Shown piece after piece: positions 1-7,826 of a stretch of DNA of 64,000 bases (positions are counted from its first letter, which is position 1; each line of letters opens with the position of its first letter). Where the stretch lies: positions 186,001 to 250,000 of the forward strand of contig NZ_BAUX01000004.1 of NCBI RefSeq assembly GCF_002897035.1. Reading direction: 5' to 3'. The position numbers and the translations under genes are program-made. The notes beneath the pieces are model-generated. The model saw only the letters and a list, made by a program, of their open reading frames with translations, was not told where the DNA came from and did not search any database. This stretch comes from Methylopila sp. Yamaguchi (lineage in GTDB: Bacteria > Pseudomonadota > Alphaproteobacteria > Rhizobiales > Methylopilaceae).

Positions 1-1445
1 CCGGCGTGCTTCAGGTGGACTACTCCGGCCGACCGCCAGCGGGGCGCGCCAACAAGTTCTGGCTCGACGTGAAGGATTACGCCGAGAGCCAGGGCGCCGT
101 CTGGGACGGGACGAACGCGCCCGCGGGCCTGCACCCCGCGAACGGCCTGCCGCGGAACGTCTCTCCGCTCTGGGTGCTCCACGTCATCAACACGACGCTG
201 ATCAACCATCCGAACATCACGGTCGTGAAGTCGGTTGACATCACGGGCGTCGACAAGGACCCGGTGACGAAGCGGGTCAAGAGCGTCAGCCTGAGCAACG
301 GCGACACCGTCCTCTGCAAGCAGTGGACGGACTACTCCTACGAGAGCTGGCTTGCATCGCATGACGACGTCGGCATTCCCCATGAGTACGGCCGCATCGA
401 CCGTCTGCAGTGGGACGAGGAGAACTCGGGCAACGCCGTCTTCGCGGTCACGGACAACCTGAAGGTGGACTTCCCGATTCGCCTCCCGAACGGCAACCTC
501 AACCGCTCGCGCACCCATCGCCCGAGCCTGCCGGACGGCTACGGCTCGCTCACGACCATGGGCTTCAACTGGCGCTTCATGATGTCGACCAAGGCGAACC
601 GCCGCCCTTGGTCGACGCTTGAGGCGCCGCTCCTCGCCCTGGGCTGGCGGATGGAGAACTACACCGACTTCATCAGCGAGCTGTTGCAGCGGAACGCGAC
701 GAACATCGGGCACATCGCGTCGAGCCATCCGTGCGACACGCGCCCCGAAGACGACTCTCTCCACACGACCAACCCGACGAACATGAACGAGATCCTGCTG
801 GCGCGGAAATACCCGCTGCTGCGGACGCCGAACCAAGCCCGCTGGTTCAAGGATCAGATGTTCCTCGCGACCGCGGGCAAGATCTTCGCGGCCTACTCAA
901 GCCCGCTGACCAGCGCCCAGCTCAAAACGAACCTCAACAAGTACGCGCTGCCGGGGGAGGTCTATCAGACGAACTACTGGCGCGTCCCCGGCTGGCCGCC
1001 GCAGCCCTACATCCGGTCCTGCCGTCGTGCCCGCGGCATCTACACCGCGACGTGGAACAATTTTCAGAGGATCCCGCCGGACCCGACTTGCCACGCCGGC
1101 TACAACGCCGACAGCCACCAGCACTTCTGGTACTGGGACCCGGAGACGGCGATCTCTTGGAAGGAAGGCGGCCCGGAGCCCCACCAGACCAGCACGTGGC
1201 TCGTTCCGTGGCGGTTCTTCAAGCCGCACAAGCAGCACTGCGTGAACGGTCTGCTCGGCTGGAACGGCGCCGAGAGCTACATCATGTCGACGGATCTCCG
1301 GATCGAGACGATCAAGATGATGCAGGGCGAGGTCGCCGGTATCGCCATCGCACTCGCCCTCGATCTCGGCATCGACGTGGTCGACGTCTCCCACGCCGCT
1401 CTCAAGCCGCGCCTTCAGGCCGCCGGCTTCAACATGTCGCTCTGA
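1..1445 (+). CDS. FAD-dependent oxidoreductase-like protein, 5' end outside window
   Basis: The reading frame is open from the first bases, so the start lies upstream of the window. The visible 480 residues end with a segment around ESYIMSTDLR and GEVAGIAIALALDLG that matches the C-terminal FAD-contacting helix of the FAD-dependent oxidoreductase family (PF12831, xanthan-lyase-like), where a small-residue-rich helix follows an R-x-MG-like motif. The N-terminal Rossmann GxGxxG, which would be decisive, is outside the window. The gene ends 10 bases before a tail-like gene with a strong GAGGAGG ribosome site, and lysis genes follow, so it sits at the end of a phage late operon. A redox enzyme there is unusual; it may act on a surface polysaccharide or be a fold reused as a tail part. 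Function is inferred. Confidence 0.6.
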   Translation, partial: GVLQVDYSGRPPAGRANKFWLDVKDYAESQGAVWDGTNAPAGLHPANGLPRNVSPLWVLHVINTTLINHPNITVVKSVDITGVDKDPVTKRVKSVSLSNGDTVLCKQWTDYSYESWLASHDDVGIPHEYGRIDRLQWDEENSGNAVFAVTDNLKVDFPIRLPNGNLNRSRTHRPSLPDGYGSLTTMGFNWRFMMSTKANRRPWSTLEAPLLALGWRMENYTDFISELLQRNATNIGHIASSHPCDTRPEDDSLHTTNPTNMNEILLARKYPLLRTPNQARWFKDQMFLATAGKIFAAYSSPLTSAQLKTNLNKYALPGEVYQTNYWRVPGWPPQPYIRSCRRARGIYTATWNNFQRIPPDPTCHAGYNADSHQHFWYWDPETAISWKEGGPEPHQTSTWLVPWRFFKPHKQHCVNGLLGWNGAESYIMSTDLRIETIKMMQGEVAGIAIALALDLGIDVVDVSHAALKPRLQAAGFNMSL

Positions 1446-1455
1446 GGAGGCCCGG

Positions 1456-2070
1456 ATGAAAGTCTTCAACCCCGGCCTCGGCGGCTCTGGCGGCGGCTCT
1501 TCCTCGGACATCTCGCGCGAGGAACTGGAGGCGGCGGCGAACGGCCAGGCCTTCCTCCATGACGGCGTCTTCGTCAGCCACATCCCGCGCGGCGTCTATC
1601 CGATCTTTATCACGAACCCGTCCGGCAAGCAGGGCGCGCCACGCTACGTGTCGGCGCCCGCGACGCAAATGGGGCCGATCTGGTTCCCAGACGCGGACTA
1701 CGCGCCCCAGCGGGTCAACGGCAACGCGGCCGGGGATCAGTGGATCCGCATGTCGCCGTATCGACGCTACGTCGTGACCGACATCGACATCGTGAACGTG
1801 GTCGGCACGCCTGGGGCGCTGACGTTTGGCGTCTACTCGAACACCGGCGGCGCAGGCGGTGGCGGCATTGAGGTGCTGCCGACGACGACGACGCTTTCCG
1901 GCATGACATCGGACCTACGCAGCCGGAAGACGTTCGCCAACCTCAATGGCGGTTTGGGCATCGATCTTGAGGCGGACCACCTCTACCTCAACGTGGTCAC
2001 GCCCAACGCCTCGCCGATCTCGTTCGTGATGATGTTCCACGGCCGGGCGCTCATGCCCTGCGACGAGTGA
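1456..2070 (+). CDS. putative phage tail/virion-associated protein
   Basis: This 204-residue protein starts at ATG behind a strong GAGGAGG site, 10 bases after the upstream stop. The N-terminus is a flexible Gly/Ser stretch (GLGGSGGGSSS), typical of linkers in phage tail and fibre proteins. The rest is rich in beta-forming residues with no transmembrane helix or signal peptide. I recognise no enzymatic motif. Its place between a late-operon gene and the endolysin suggests a tail or fibre accessory protein. Hypothetical family; role from context only. Confidence 0.6.
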   Translation: MKVFNPGLGGSGGGSSSDISREELEAAANGQAFLHDGVFVSHIPRGVYPIFITNPSGKQGAPRYVSAPATQMGPIWFPDADYAPQRVNGNAAGDQWIRMSPYRRYVVTDIDIVNVVGTPGALTFGVYSNTGGAGGGGIEVLPTTTTLSGMTSDLRSRKTFANLNGGLGIDLEADHLYLNVVTPNASPISFVMMFHGRALMPCDE

Positions 2071-2126
2071 TGGCCGTGGAGCCCTACGACGAGTCTCTGC
2101 CTGACAACGGCTTCGTCAACGACTGA
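2070..2126 (+). CDS. possible 18-residue peptide coupled by TGATG
   Basis: The stop of the preceding gene overlaps an ATG (TGATG), which opens an 18-codon frame ending in TGA. It encodes an acidic peptide (starts MAVEPYDES). The stop-start overlap is typical of translational coupling in phage late operons, but the length gives no statistical support and the opposite strand holds a competing 70-codon frame. Confidence 0.22.
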   Translation: MAVEPYDESLPDNGFVND

Positions 2127-2296
2127 GGGGCAGCACCCTGAGGGGAATGCTCCCAGCACTTCTGGCCAGCCGGCACGATCCGCATGCACCGGGCGCCGAA
2201 TGACCGGCGGCGCTCCGCATCTTCGCCCTTGCTCAGGACCTCGAACTCAAGCGGCTCGTCGCAGCGGAACCAGTCGGCAGATTGAATGTCCGTCAC
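2084..2296 (-). CDS. small hypothetical protein downstream of HTH regulator
   Basis: A 70-residue protein beginning at GTG that overlaps the stop codon of the upstream HTH gene by GTGA, the usual arrangement of a translationally coupled operon pair. The sequence has a compact Cys/Trp-containing core (WFRCDEPLEFEV ... RIVPAGQKCWEH) and no membrane segment. I do not recognise the family. With the HTH gene it forms a leftward two-gene unit inside the rightward late operon, as expected of a moron. It could be the effector partner of an antitoxin-like regulator, but nothing in the sequence shows toxicity. Confidence 0.42.
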   Translation of the reverse strand: MTDIQSADWFRCDEPLEFEVLSKGEDAERRRSFGARCMRIVPAGQKCWEHSPQGAAPQSLTKPLSGRDSS

Positions 2297-2694
2297 CGGC
2301 CGGCGCCCGGCGATGTCTCGTCCAGGGCTGCTGGATCAAAAAACAGCGCCGCAGCCAGCTTCGCCAGCACCTCTGCTGACGGCCGGCGCCTACCGGATTC
2401 GATGTCGGACACGAAGCCTTGTCCGACCCCCGATGCTGCGGCCAGTTCCGTTTGGGTCAGCCCGTACTGCTTGCGCCGAGCGCGGATGAAAATCGCGAGT
2501 GCGGCATCTCGCTCGACCTCGATGACCTTAGCAGTTGGCTGAGAGACCGCAGCGTCAAACGCCGCGATATCTCGAATGTGTTCTTGGGCCTCAAAAACCG
2601 CGGCGATGAGCCTGTCATAGTCGGCTTTCGTTAGGACAACGAGCTTCTCGCCGGAGGCCGTAGCGATTATTTGCGTATGGGGTTCATGTCTCAT
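2293..2694 (-). CDS. XRE-family helix-turn-helix regulator, antitoxin-like
   Basis: The 133-residue protein has an N-terminal half (about residues 1-55, VVLTKADYDRLIAAV ...) like the short strand-helix of antitoxins, followed by an XRE helix-turn-helix at about residues 70-125 (YGLTQTELAAASGVGQGFVSDIESGRRRPS is the helix 2-3 region with the typical DIESG). It is transcribed opposite to the flanking tail and lysis genes, and its stop overlaps the start of a 70-residue partner. It probably binds its own promoter in the roughly 100 bases before the endolysin. A moron-type regulator or the antitoxin half of an unknown toxin-antitoxin pair fits equally well. Confidence 0.75.
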   Translation of the reverse strand: MRHEPHTQIIATASGEKLVVLTKADYDRLIAAVFEAQEHIRDIAAFDAAVSQPTAKVIEVERDAALAIFIRARRKQYGLTQTELAAASGVGQGFVSDIESGRRRPSAEVLAKLAAALFFDPAALDETSPGAGR

Positions 2695-2751
2695 AACGCA
2701 TTAATCGCATTCAGCGCAGTGCTGCGCAAGCGATATCGCATCAACCCCATC

Positions 2752-2776
2752 GCCCCGTCCTCGCGCGGGGCTTTTT
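2752..2776 (+). terminator. rho-independent terminator upstream of endolysin
   Basis: GCCCCG pairs perfectly with CGGGGC across an 8-base loop and is followed by five T. It lies between the HTH gene start and the endolysin ATG, so rightward late transcription would meet it before the lysis genes. Confidence 0.65.
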
Positions 2777-2793
2777 CATGTCCGGAGACTGCC

Positions 2794-3528
2794 ATGAGCG
2801 TTGAAGACGTCCAGCGTCGGTTGAAGGCGCTCGGCTACACCATCGGCACGGCCGGCCCGAACCGCGACGGAGTGGACGGCGACTTCGGTCGCCTGTCGCA
2901 GCTGGCGACCTTGGCTGCTCTAGTGAAAGGCGCACCGGCGCCCGCCGACGCGCCAAGTCCCCCTCCTGGCACGTCGGCGACAAAGCCCTCTTCTGTGCCG
3001 GCATCCTGGATGCCGGCGGCCTTGATCAAGGGGATCGTAGTCCACTGGACAGCCGGCGCTCACAGGGCATCTGCATTAGACCGTTCGCATTATCACCTGC
3101 TGATCGAGGCCGACGGGAAGCTGGTGCGCGGGACGCCGTCGATCGACCTTAACGACGCCCGCGGGCTCAAGAGCGGCTACGCGGCCCACACGCTGAAGTG
3201 CAACAGCGGGTTCATCGGCGTCTCGCTGTGCTGCATGGCCGGAGCGGTTGAGAGCCCGTTCAAGGCTGGCCCGCACCCCATGACGCGGGCGCAGTGGGAC
3301 GAACTACCGGCCGTCCTCGCCGACCTCTGCCGACGCTACGACGTCCCCATTACGCCGCGGACCGTGCTCAGCCACGCCGAAGTGCAGGGGACGCTCGGCA
3401 TCACCCAGCGCGGCAAGTGGGACATCTCCCGCCTTGCCTTCGATCCCTCCGTCGTCGGCGCGAAGGCCGTCGGCGACCTGTTCCGCAAGCGCGCCGCGGC
3501 GCTGCTCGCCAACCCTTCCGAGGCCTGA
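2794..3528 (+). CDS. phage endolysin, N-acetylmuramoyl-L-alanine amidase
   Basis: I start it at the ATG with GGAG about seven bases upstream; the longer frame to 2671 crosses a terminator. The 244-residue protein opens with a peptidoglycan-binding-like helical module (residues 1-50, VQRRLKALGY ... GVDGDFG), then a Pro/Ala linker, then an amidase_2 (T7 lysozyme/PGRP type) domain. Candidate zinc ligands are the His of VVHWTAG, the His of VLSHAEVQ and the Asp of GKWDI. It cleaves the amide between MurNAc and L-Ala to release virions. There is no signal peptide, so export would need the holin-like genes that follow immediately. Confidence 0.9.
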   Translation: MSVEDVQRRLKALGYTIGTAGPNRDGVDGDFGRLSQLATLAALVKGAPAPADAPSPPPGTSATKPSSVPASWMPAALIKGIVVHWTAGAHRASALDRSHYHLLIEADGKLVRGTPSIDLNDARGLKSGYAAHTLKCNSGFIGVSLCCMAGAVESPFKAGPHPMTRAQWDELPAVLADLCRRYDVPITPRTVLSHAEVQGTLGITQRGKWDISRLAFDPSVVGAKAVGDLFRKRAAALLANPSEA

Positions 3529-3531
3529 GCC

Positions 3532-3936
3532 ATGGAATTTCTGAACGACGTCTGGGCCGGACTGCGGCCCTACGCGGTCGAGGCCGCCGTCACGATCGGC
3601 GCCGCGCTGCTCGCCTACGCCGGCGCGAAGGCGCTCGAAACCCTTAAGGCGATCAAGGACGAGAAGCTCGCGCTCTCGCTCTATCGGACGATCGAGAATC
3701 TGCTGAAGGCGGCTCTGGCCCGCCGTGCTCTCGCCGGCTCAGCGATCGGACCCGAGGTCACGGGGCAGATCCTCAAGGAGGTCCTGGAAGGCACCAAGGC
3801 GGTCAACCCGAAGTCGGTCACCGGCCTGAAGCAGTCGGACGCTGCGCTAGTCGACAAGATCACCGCGCGCCTGCCGGAGGCGAAGGCGGCGGTCGTGACG
3901 GCCGCTGCGGTCGCCGAAGCGGCCAAGGTGGCCTGA
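3532..3936 (+). CDS. putative holin / lysis membrane protein
   Basis: This 134-residue protein starts three bases after the endolysin stop. One predicted transmembrane helix lies at about residues 13-33 (YAVEAAVTIGAALLAYAGAKALE), followed by a long charged amphipathic helix and an Ala-rich C-terminus. The layout (one N-terminal helix, helical tail, next to an amidase) resembles LL-H-type holins. Holins oligomerise in the inner membrane to time lysis. The call rests on topology and position, not on a recognised motif. Confidence 0.55.
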   Translation: MEFLNDVWAGLRPYAVEAAVTIGAALLAYAGAKALETLKAIKDEKLALSLYRTIENLLKAALARRALAGSAIGPEVTGQILKEVLEGTKAVNPKSVTGLKQSDAALVDKITARLPEAKAAVVTAAAVAEAAKVA

Positions 3937-3942
3937 CCGCTC

Positions 3943-4275
3943 GTGGACCCAGCAGTCTTCCCCTGGCTTCTCCAGCAGGGCCCATGGGGCGTAGTCGTCC
4001 TGATCCTCCTCACGGTGATCGGCATCCTCTGGCGGGGGCGCGAGGCGCTGCTCACGCGGCGCGAAGAAGAGGTGAGGGCGCTCGTCGAGGCGCTTAACGC
4101 GAGCACCCGCGCGATGGAGGCGAACGCCGAAGCGCTCGACGAGAACACCAAGGCGACGGCCGCCCTGTCGCATCTCGCCGCTCTCCGCGCGGCGGCCTTC
4201 GACGAGCACAGTCGGCGCTTCGAAGAGCACTCCCGCCGCGTGGAGGCGATCCTTCAGCAGCGAGTTCCCTCATGA
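3943..4275 (+). CDS. small phage membrane protein, lysis accessory
   Basis: It starts at GTG seven bases after the preceding stop. The 110 residues contain one transmembrane helix (about residues 13-31, PWGVVVLILLTVIGILW) and then a long coiled-coil tail rich in Glu, Arg and Ala with a repeated EHSRR element near the end. An N-terminal membrane anchor with a cytoplasmic or periplasmic coiled coil suits a holin partner, antiholin or inner-membrane spanin, but no lipobox or spanin partner is obvious. It overlaps the next gene by four bases. Confidence 0.55.
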   Translation: MDPAVFPWLLQQGPWGVVVLILLTVIGILWRGREALLTRREEEVRALVEALNASTRAMEANAEALDENTKATAALSHLAALRAAAFDEHSRRFEEHSRRVEAILQQRVPS

Positions 4276-4484
4276 AGGGGGTCATCCGCATGCTCCTCTC
4301 GGCCTTCAGCGCCCGCGGCCGCAGCTTCGAAGAAGCGAGCGAAGCCATGGCGACCGCACGCGAGCGACAGGCGCTCTCGAGCCTCTACGTCACCGCCACC
4401 TCGCGCCAGGCCGTCATCGGCTCCGCGCGAACCATCGAGGCCGCTAAGGCGGCCGCACGCATCGTCGCCGGAGACAAGCGGTGA
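4272..4484 (+). CDS. small hypothetical phage protein
   Basis: The 70-residue frame begins at an ATG overlapping the upstream stop and ends overlapping the next start, so it belongs to the lysis operon. The product is basic and helical, rich in Ala and Arg, with no membrane segment. I do not recognise a family. The tight overlaps on both sides are the main evidence that it is real. Confidence 0.5.
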   Translation: MKGVIRMLLSAFSARGRSFEEASEAMATARERQALSSLYVTATSRQAVIGSARTIEAAKAAARIVAGDKR

Positions 4485-5029
4485 GCATGATCACAAGACT
4501 GCGGTTCTCGGCGGCCGGCGCCGCGCGCTACGTCGGGCGCCTCGCCCGCAGCCCGACGTTCTGGCAGGGCGCGGGCGTCATCGCCGGCTTCTGGGCGCTC
4601 GCCGCGATCGTCGACTTCCTCCCCCTCTACGCGATGACGCGCGTCATCCTGCTCGTCGTCTCGGTCGGCGTGTTGCTCGCCTACCTTCCCGGCTTCCTAG
4701 AGGCCATGGTGGCGCGTCCGATCCGGGACGGCGAGCAGCTGGTGCTTGGCATTTGGGTGGCGTGGGCGGGCGATATCATGCTGGGCGTCTGGGCCATCAC
4801 GCAGCGCTGGCTCGACCGCCCGGAGTGGATGCTGACGTCGGACTTCGTGACGTTCATCGTGTTCGTGAAGCTGCTAGGCGCGACGCTGCATTTGACGTCG
4901 CCCGGATCGGTGGAGGGCAGAGTCCCCCGCGGCAACTGGGTCCTACTCGCGATCGCGTTCTCGCTGGGGGCGCTCGTCGCCGGCGTTCTGCTCGCAACCT
5001 CCATGGGGGTCGGGCTCTTCGGGACCTAA
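4481..5029 (+). CDS. phage-encoded polytopic membrane protein
   Basis: It starts at GTG (GTGAGCATG; the ATG two codons later is an alternative) overlapping the upstream stop. The 182 residues carry about five hydrophobic segments, near residues 33-52, 54-74, 88-108, 122-140 and 153-176. No transport or enzyme motif is visible. It is the last gene of the lysis-linked operon, followed by a perfect 6-bp hairpin. It may modify the envelope during lysogeny or lysis; no function can be assigned. Confidence 0.6.
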   Translation: MSMITRLRFSAAGAARYVGRLARSPTFWQGAGVIAGFWALAAIVDFLPLYAMTRVILLVVSVGVLLAYLPGFLEAMVARPIRDGEQLVLGIWVAWAGDIMLGVWAITQRWLDRPEWMLTSDFVTFIVFVKLLGATLHLTSPGSVEGRVPRGNWVLLAIAFSLGALVAGVLLATSMGVGLFGT

Positions 5030-5300
5030 TGACCTTTCTTCCGGTTACGGAAGACCATACGAGAAGGTGACAGTTGTGGAAGAGGGCGCTCACTTCCCGC
5101 AAGGCCTGTCCACTTCATTCCTGCCTTGCGTACGAACAGTTAAAGAAGCATTAATATTGAAAGTGACTTGCAAGCAACACCGATAGATAGAAGCGGGAAC
5201 TACTTCCCGTAAGGACATTTGCTGATGCTAAGCCGGCAATCATGAGTCATAAAGGGATGTTACGCATCGTGGATGCTGGATCTGTGCCGGAGGATGCACA
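5030..5300. other. intergenic leader of RTX gene with hairpin and direct repeats
   Basis: 271 bases without a gene. Nine bases after the previous stop lies a perfect hairpin, CTTCCG-GTTA-CGGAAG (5038-5053), without a T-run. An ACTTCCCG-(C/T)-AAGG element occurs twice (near 5091 and 5203). The middle (about 5130-5200) is AT-rich compared with its surroundings and holds TTGAAA (5157-5162) as a possible -35, but no convincing -10 at good spacing. Confidence 0.4.
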
Positions 5301-6710
5301 TTGGCTCGCCCTTTGAACGACGATTTTGAGAATGCCGTCATTGTGACTGGCGACGGCTTCTCCTACGCGGGGAGCACCATCGAGGCGACGCCGCAGAGCG
5401 GAGAGCCAGGCGCGCCTGATGACACAGACGAATACTACGGTGGGACATTTTCCTACGATTATAACGTATGGTTTGTATACACTGCAGATGCGACGGGATC
5501 TGTTGCGTTTAATACATTTGGGTCAGACTTTGACACAACGTTGGTTGCGTACAGATCGACGGACGGTAGTAAATCTCTTTCATCGTTACAGCAAATTACT
5601 TATAATGATGATTCCGGGCAAGTTGGGCATTATAACGACTCTATAGTTTCGTTCGGGGCTACAGCGGGCGAGACGTACTGGATCAGAGTGGCTGGTTATC
5701 TGGAAGGCGCAGGAAATTACATTTTCACGTTCGGAGACCAGGTGGGTAGCGGTTCGGCGGCGATCACAGGCACTGCGTCGTCTGACGTGCTCGGCGTTCT
5801 GGGCGACGGGGCGCACGAGATGATCGGTGATTTGGGCGACGACCTCTACTACGTCGACAGCGCGGACGACGTGATCACCGAGCTCGGCGGCGAAGGTTAT
5901 GACGCGGTGTACACGACAGTCGACTACGCCCTGCCCGCGAACGTCGAGAAGATCGTGGCGGTTGGCGCGACCGGCCTCACGCTTACCGGCAACGAGCTCG
6001 ACAACAAGCTCTTCGGCGCGAGCGGCGCCGACACGCTGTTGGGCGGCGCCGGCGACGACCGCCTCGACGGCCGCGGCGGGATTGACCGCCTGGTTGGCGG
6101 CGAAGGTGACGACGTCTACGTCGTGAGCACGTACAAGGACGTCGTCGTCGAACTCGCCGACGAGGGCTACGACGTGGTCCTGTCTAAGGGCTCGTTCCAG
6201 CTGACGGACAACGTTGAGGAGCTCCGCCTCATCGGTCAGGCCGTCAAGGGCCTCGGCAACAACGGCGACAACAAGCTCGTCGGCAACGATCAGAACAACC
6301 TGCTTTCCGGCCTCGACGGGGTCGATCGGCTCTACGGCGGCGCCGGCGACGACACCCTCGCCGGCGGCGTGGGCAAGGACGTGCTGACGGGCGGGGCCGG
6401 CGCGGACGTCTTCGCCTTCACCGACGCTGGTGATGCGGGAGACGTCATCACGGACTTCGAGGCGGGCGTCGACCGCATCCAGATCGACCTCGCAGGCTTC
6501 GGCCTCGCGACCTTCGACGCGACGTCGTTTGAATCGAACGCCCGCGGGATCGCGACCACCGGGGACGCGCGCTTCATCTACGCCGAGAGCAACGGCCGCC
6601 TGTTCTTCGACGCCGACGGCTCGGGTTCGGGCCAGGCCGTCCTGCTCGCCACGCTTCGCGGCGCGCCCGAATTCACCGCGGCCGACGTCTCGGCGTTCTC
6701 CGTCGTCTGA
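5301..6710 (+). CDS. RTX calcium-binding protein with PPC-like N-terminal domain
   Basis: The TTG start is fixed by GGAGG seven bases upstream. In the 469 residues, 1-145 look like a bacterial pre-peptidase C-terminal (PPC) beta domain (FVYTADATGSVAF ... YWIRVAGYLEGAGNYIFTF). Residues about 150-400 contain RTX nonapeptides of the type GGAGDDxLxGG, which bind calcium outside the cell. The last 70 residues (ADVFAFTDAGDAGD ... LFFDADGSGSGQ) match the C-terminal cap and type I secretion signal region of RTX proteins. No peptidase or lipase domain is present. The first third is clearly AT-richer, with different codon use, than the repeat part. A strong terminator follows. No type I exporter lies in the window. 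Confidence 0.85.
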   Translation: MARPLNDDFENAVIVTGDGFSYAGSTIEATPQSGEPGAPDDTDEYYGGTFSYDYNVWFVYTADATGSVAFNTFGSDFDTTLVAYRSTDGSKSLSSLQQITYNDDSGQVGHYNDSIVSFGATAGETYWIRVAGYLEGAGNYIFTFGDQVGSGSAAITGTASSDVLGVLGDGAHEMIGDLGDDLYYVDSADDVITELGGEGYDAVYTTVDYALPANVEKIVAVGATGLTLTGNELDNKLFGASGADTLLGGAGDDRLDGRGGIDRLVGGEGDDVYVVSTYKDVVVELADEGYDVVLSKGSFQLTDNVEELRLIGQAVKGLGNNGDNKLVGNDQNNLLSGLDGVDRLYGGAGDDTLAGGVGKDVLTGGAGADVFAFTDAGDAGDVITDFEAGVDRIQIDLAGFGLATFDATSFESNARGIATTGDARFIYAESNGRLFFDADGSGSGQAVLLATLRGAPEFTAADVSAFSVV

Positions 6711-6732
6711 CTGCCAAGGCGAACGATCGCAG

Positions 6733-6769
6733 CGCCCGTCTCGGCTTCGGCCGGGGCGGGCGTTTTTTT
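6733..6769 (+). terminator. strong rho-independent terminator after RTX gene
   Basis: A 13-bp stem (with G-T wobbles) closed by a TTCG tetraloop and followed by seven T. It separates the RTX gene from a convergent small gene on the other strand. Confidence 0.85.
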
Positions 6770-6774
6770 GCGTT

Positions 6775-6894
6775 TCAGCCCCTCAGCGCCCACAGCATCA
6801 GCGCCATGAGAGATGCTGTGATGACGGCCATGCCGACGAAACCGGCAACGAGCGGCCACCACAACGCCCACTCTTGTTCTTTTTTCGTTCTCAT
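6775..6894 (-). CDS. 39-residue single-pass membrane microprotein
   Basis: Read on the minus strand, ATG to TGA gives 39 residues: a charged start (MRTKKEQEWAL), one strong transmembrane helix (about residues 12-37, rich in Val, Ala, Leu, Met) and a short RG end. The hydrophobic stretch does not arise by chance from the GC-rich background seen around it. It converges on the RTX gene with the terminator between them. Function unknown; single-pass microproteins often regulate larger membrane proteins. Confidence 0.5.
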   Translation of the reverse strand: MRTKKEQEWALWWPLVAGFVGMAVITASLMALMLWALRG

Positions 6895-6939
6895 GGGATC
6901 CATTTTTCAAACGCGGCTCGGATCGCGGCGGAGAATGAC

Positions 6940-7224
6940 ATGGGCATCGAGAAAGACGCCACGACGACAATTCACGTCGTGCTCGGTTTCAGGCGCAACG
7001 GGAAGGGAAAGAAGGAGGCGGACCAGCCGTTTCAGGCGCAGAGCGCCGAATCGACCAAGCGCAAAGCGCAGCGCTACGCTGAAGCTCCCGACGGGGGAGG
7101 GGTCGCCTTCTCGCGGACCGGCGATGCCCGCATGGGCGACTGGGAGGACGCCGTGATCCTGGGCGTCTTCGGCGACGTGCCCGAGGACGTGGTTGAAGGC
7201 GTTAAGGCCGGCGCCGCCGGGTGA
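6940..7224 (+). CDS. hypothetical protein, first of a two-gene unit
   Basis: The ATG at 6940 gives 94 residues. The protein has no membrane helix; it is a mixed, probably beta-rich small domain (TTIHVVLGFRRNGKG; GDWEDAVILGVFGDVP). Its stop overlaps the GTG of the next gene, so the two are co-translated. I recognise no family. Longer upstream frames run back through the terminator and RTX gene and are not credible. Confidence 0.55.
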   Translation: MGIEKDATTTIHVVLGFRRNGKGKKEADQPFQAQSAESTKRKAQRYAEAPDGGGVAFSRTGDARMGDWEDAVILGVFGDVPEDVVEGVKAGAAG

Positions 7225-7799
7225 GCGTCGAGACGCTCGGAGAGGCCCTGCGCGCCGGGTGGCGCCTTCAGGTCCGCTGCGCGCTCGGCAAGCGCGACGG
7301 GTTGAAGTCGATCCGCGAGTGCCAACGCGAAGCTGAACTGGACCTCGCCTCCGTCGTCTGGACCCGCGGGCCGAACTTCCCGATCGCGCGGATGAGCGAG
7401 CGCCTGATGTGCCCCGCCTGCGGCTCTCGTCGCGTCGCGGTTGTCTTCGTCCCGCCGGCGCCTGGTGGCGAGACCGCCGTTTCGAGCGGTGCGGCCGACC
7501 GTCGTTCGCAACTCGCCGCGATGCAGTACACGGTCGAGCACTGGTCCAAGGGCGCTCTTCACCGGCTGCTCGCCGCGTCTCCGAACCCCGAGATCGCTCG
7601 TGCGGCGTTCGCCTGCGCCAAGAGCGAAGTTCGCTTGGAGGAAGGTGACACGATCGAGCTGAAGCAGGTGATGCGGGTCTTGGATCAGCACCCGCCGCGC
7701 GAGCCCTATGCTCGGGACATCCCGATTGAGGAGGCGAAGGCCCAATGGGACCGGACGCGCGCCGGCTTGCCGAAGGGTCGAAAGCGGGTCTGGAAATAG
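7221..7799 (+). CDS. hypothetical protein with CPACG zinc-knuckle half
   Basis: This 192-residue protein starts at GTG within GTGA shared with the upstream stop. Around residue 60 it has a CPACGSRRVAVVF motif, half of a zinc ribbon; no second CxxC follows, so zinc may be bound by a dimer or the site may be vestigial. The C-terminal half is helical and charged. No enzyme motif. It precedes the SRAP gene by 27 bases in the same direction and may be co-transcribed with it. Confidence 0.6.
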   Translation: MSVETLGEALRAGWRLQVRCALGKRDGLKSIRECQREAELDLASVVWTRGPNFPIARMSERLMCPACGSRRVAVVFVPPAPGGETAVSSGAADRRSQLAAMQYTVEHWSKGALHRLLAASPNPEIARAAFACAKSEVRLEEGDTIELKQVMRVLDQHPPREPYARDIPIEEAKAQWDRTRAGLPKGRKRVWK

Positions 7800-7826
7800 G
7801 ACGCCGCCCGCTGCAGGCTGGATCGC

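Noticed and set aside
983-993. CCCCGGCTGG match to the tRNA-Arg 3' end as left att site
   Set aside because: Only about 10 bases, inside a coding gene, and no further similarity; chance match in GC-rich DNA.
2671-2793. N-terminal extension of the endolysin to 2671
   Set aside because: Crosses the terminator and the HTH promoter region; the ATG at 2794 has a good GGAG site.
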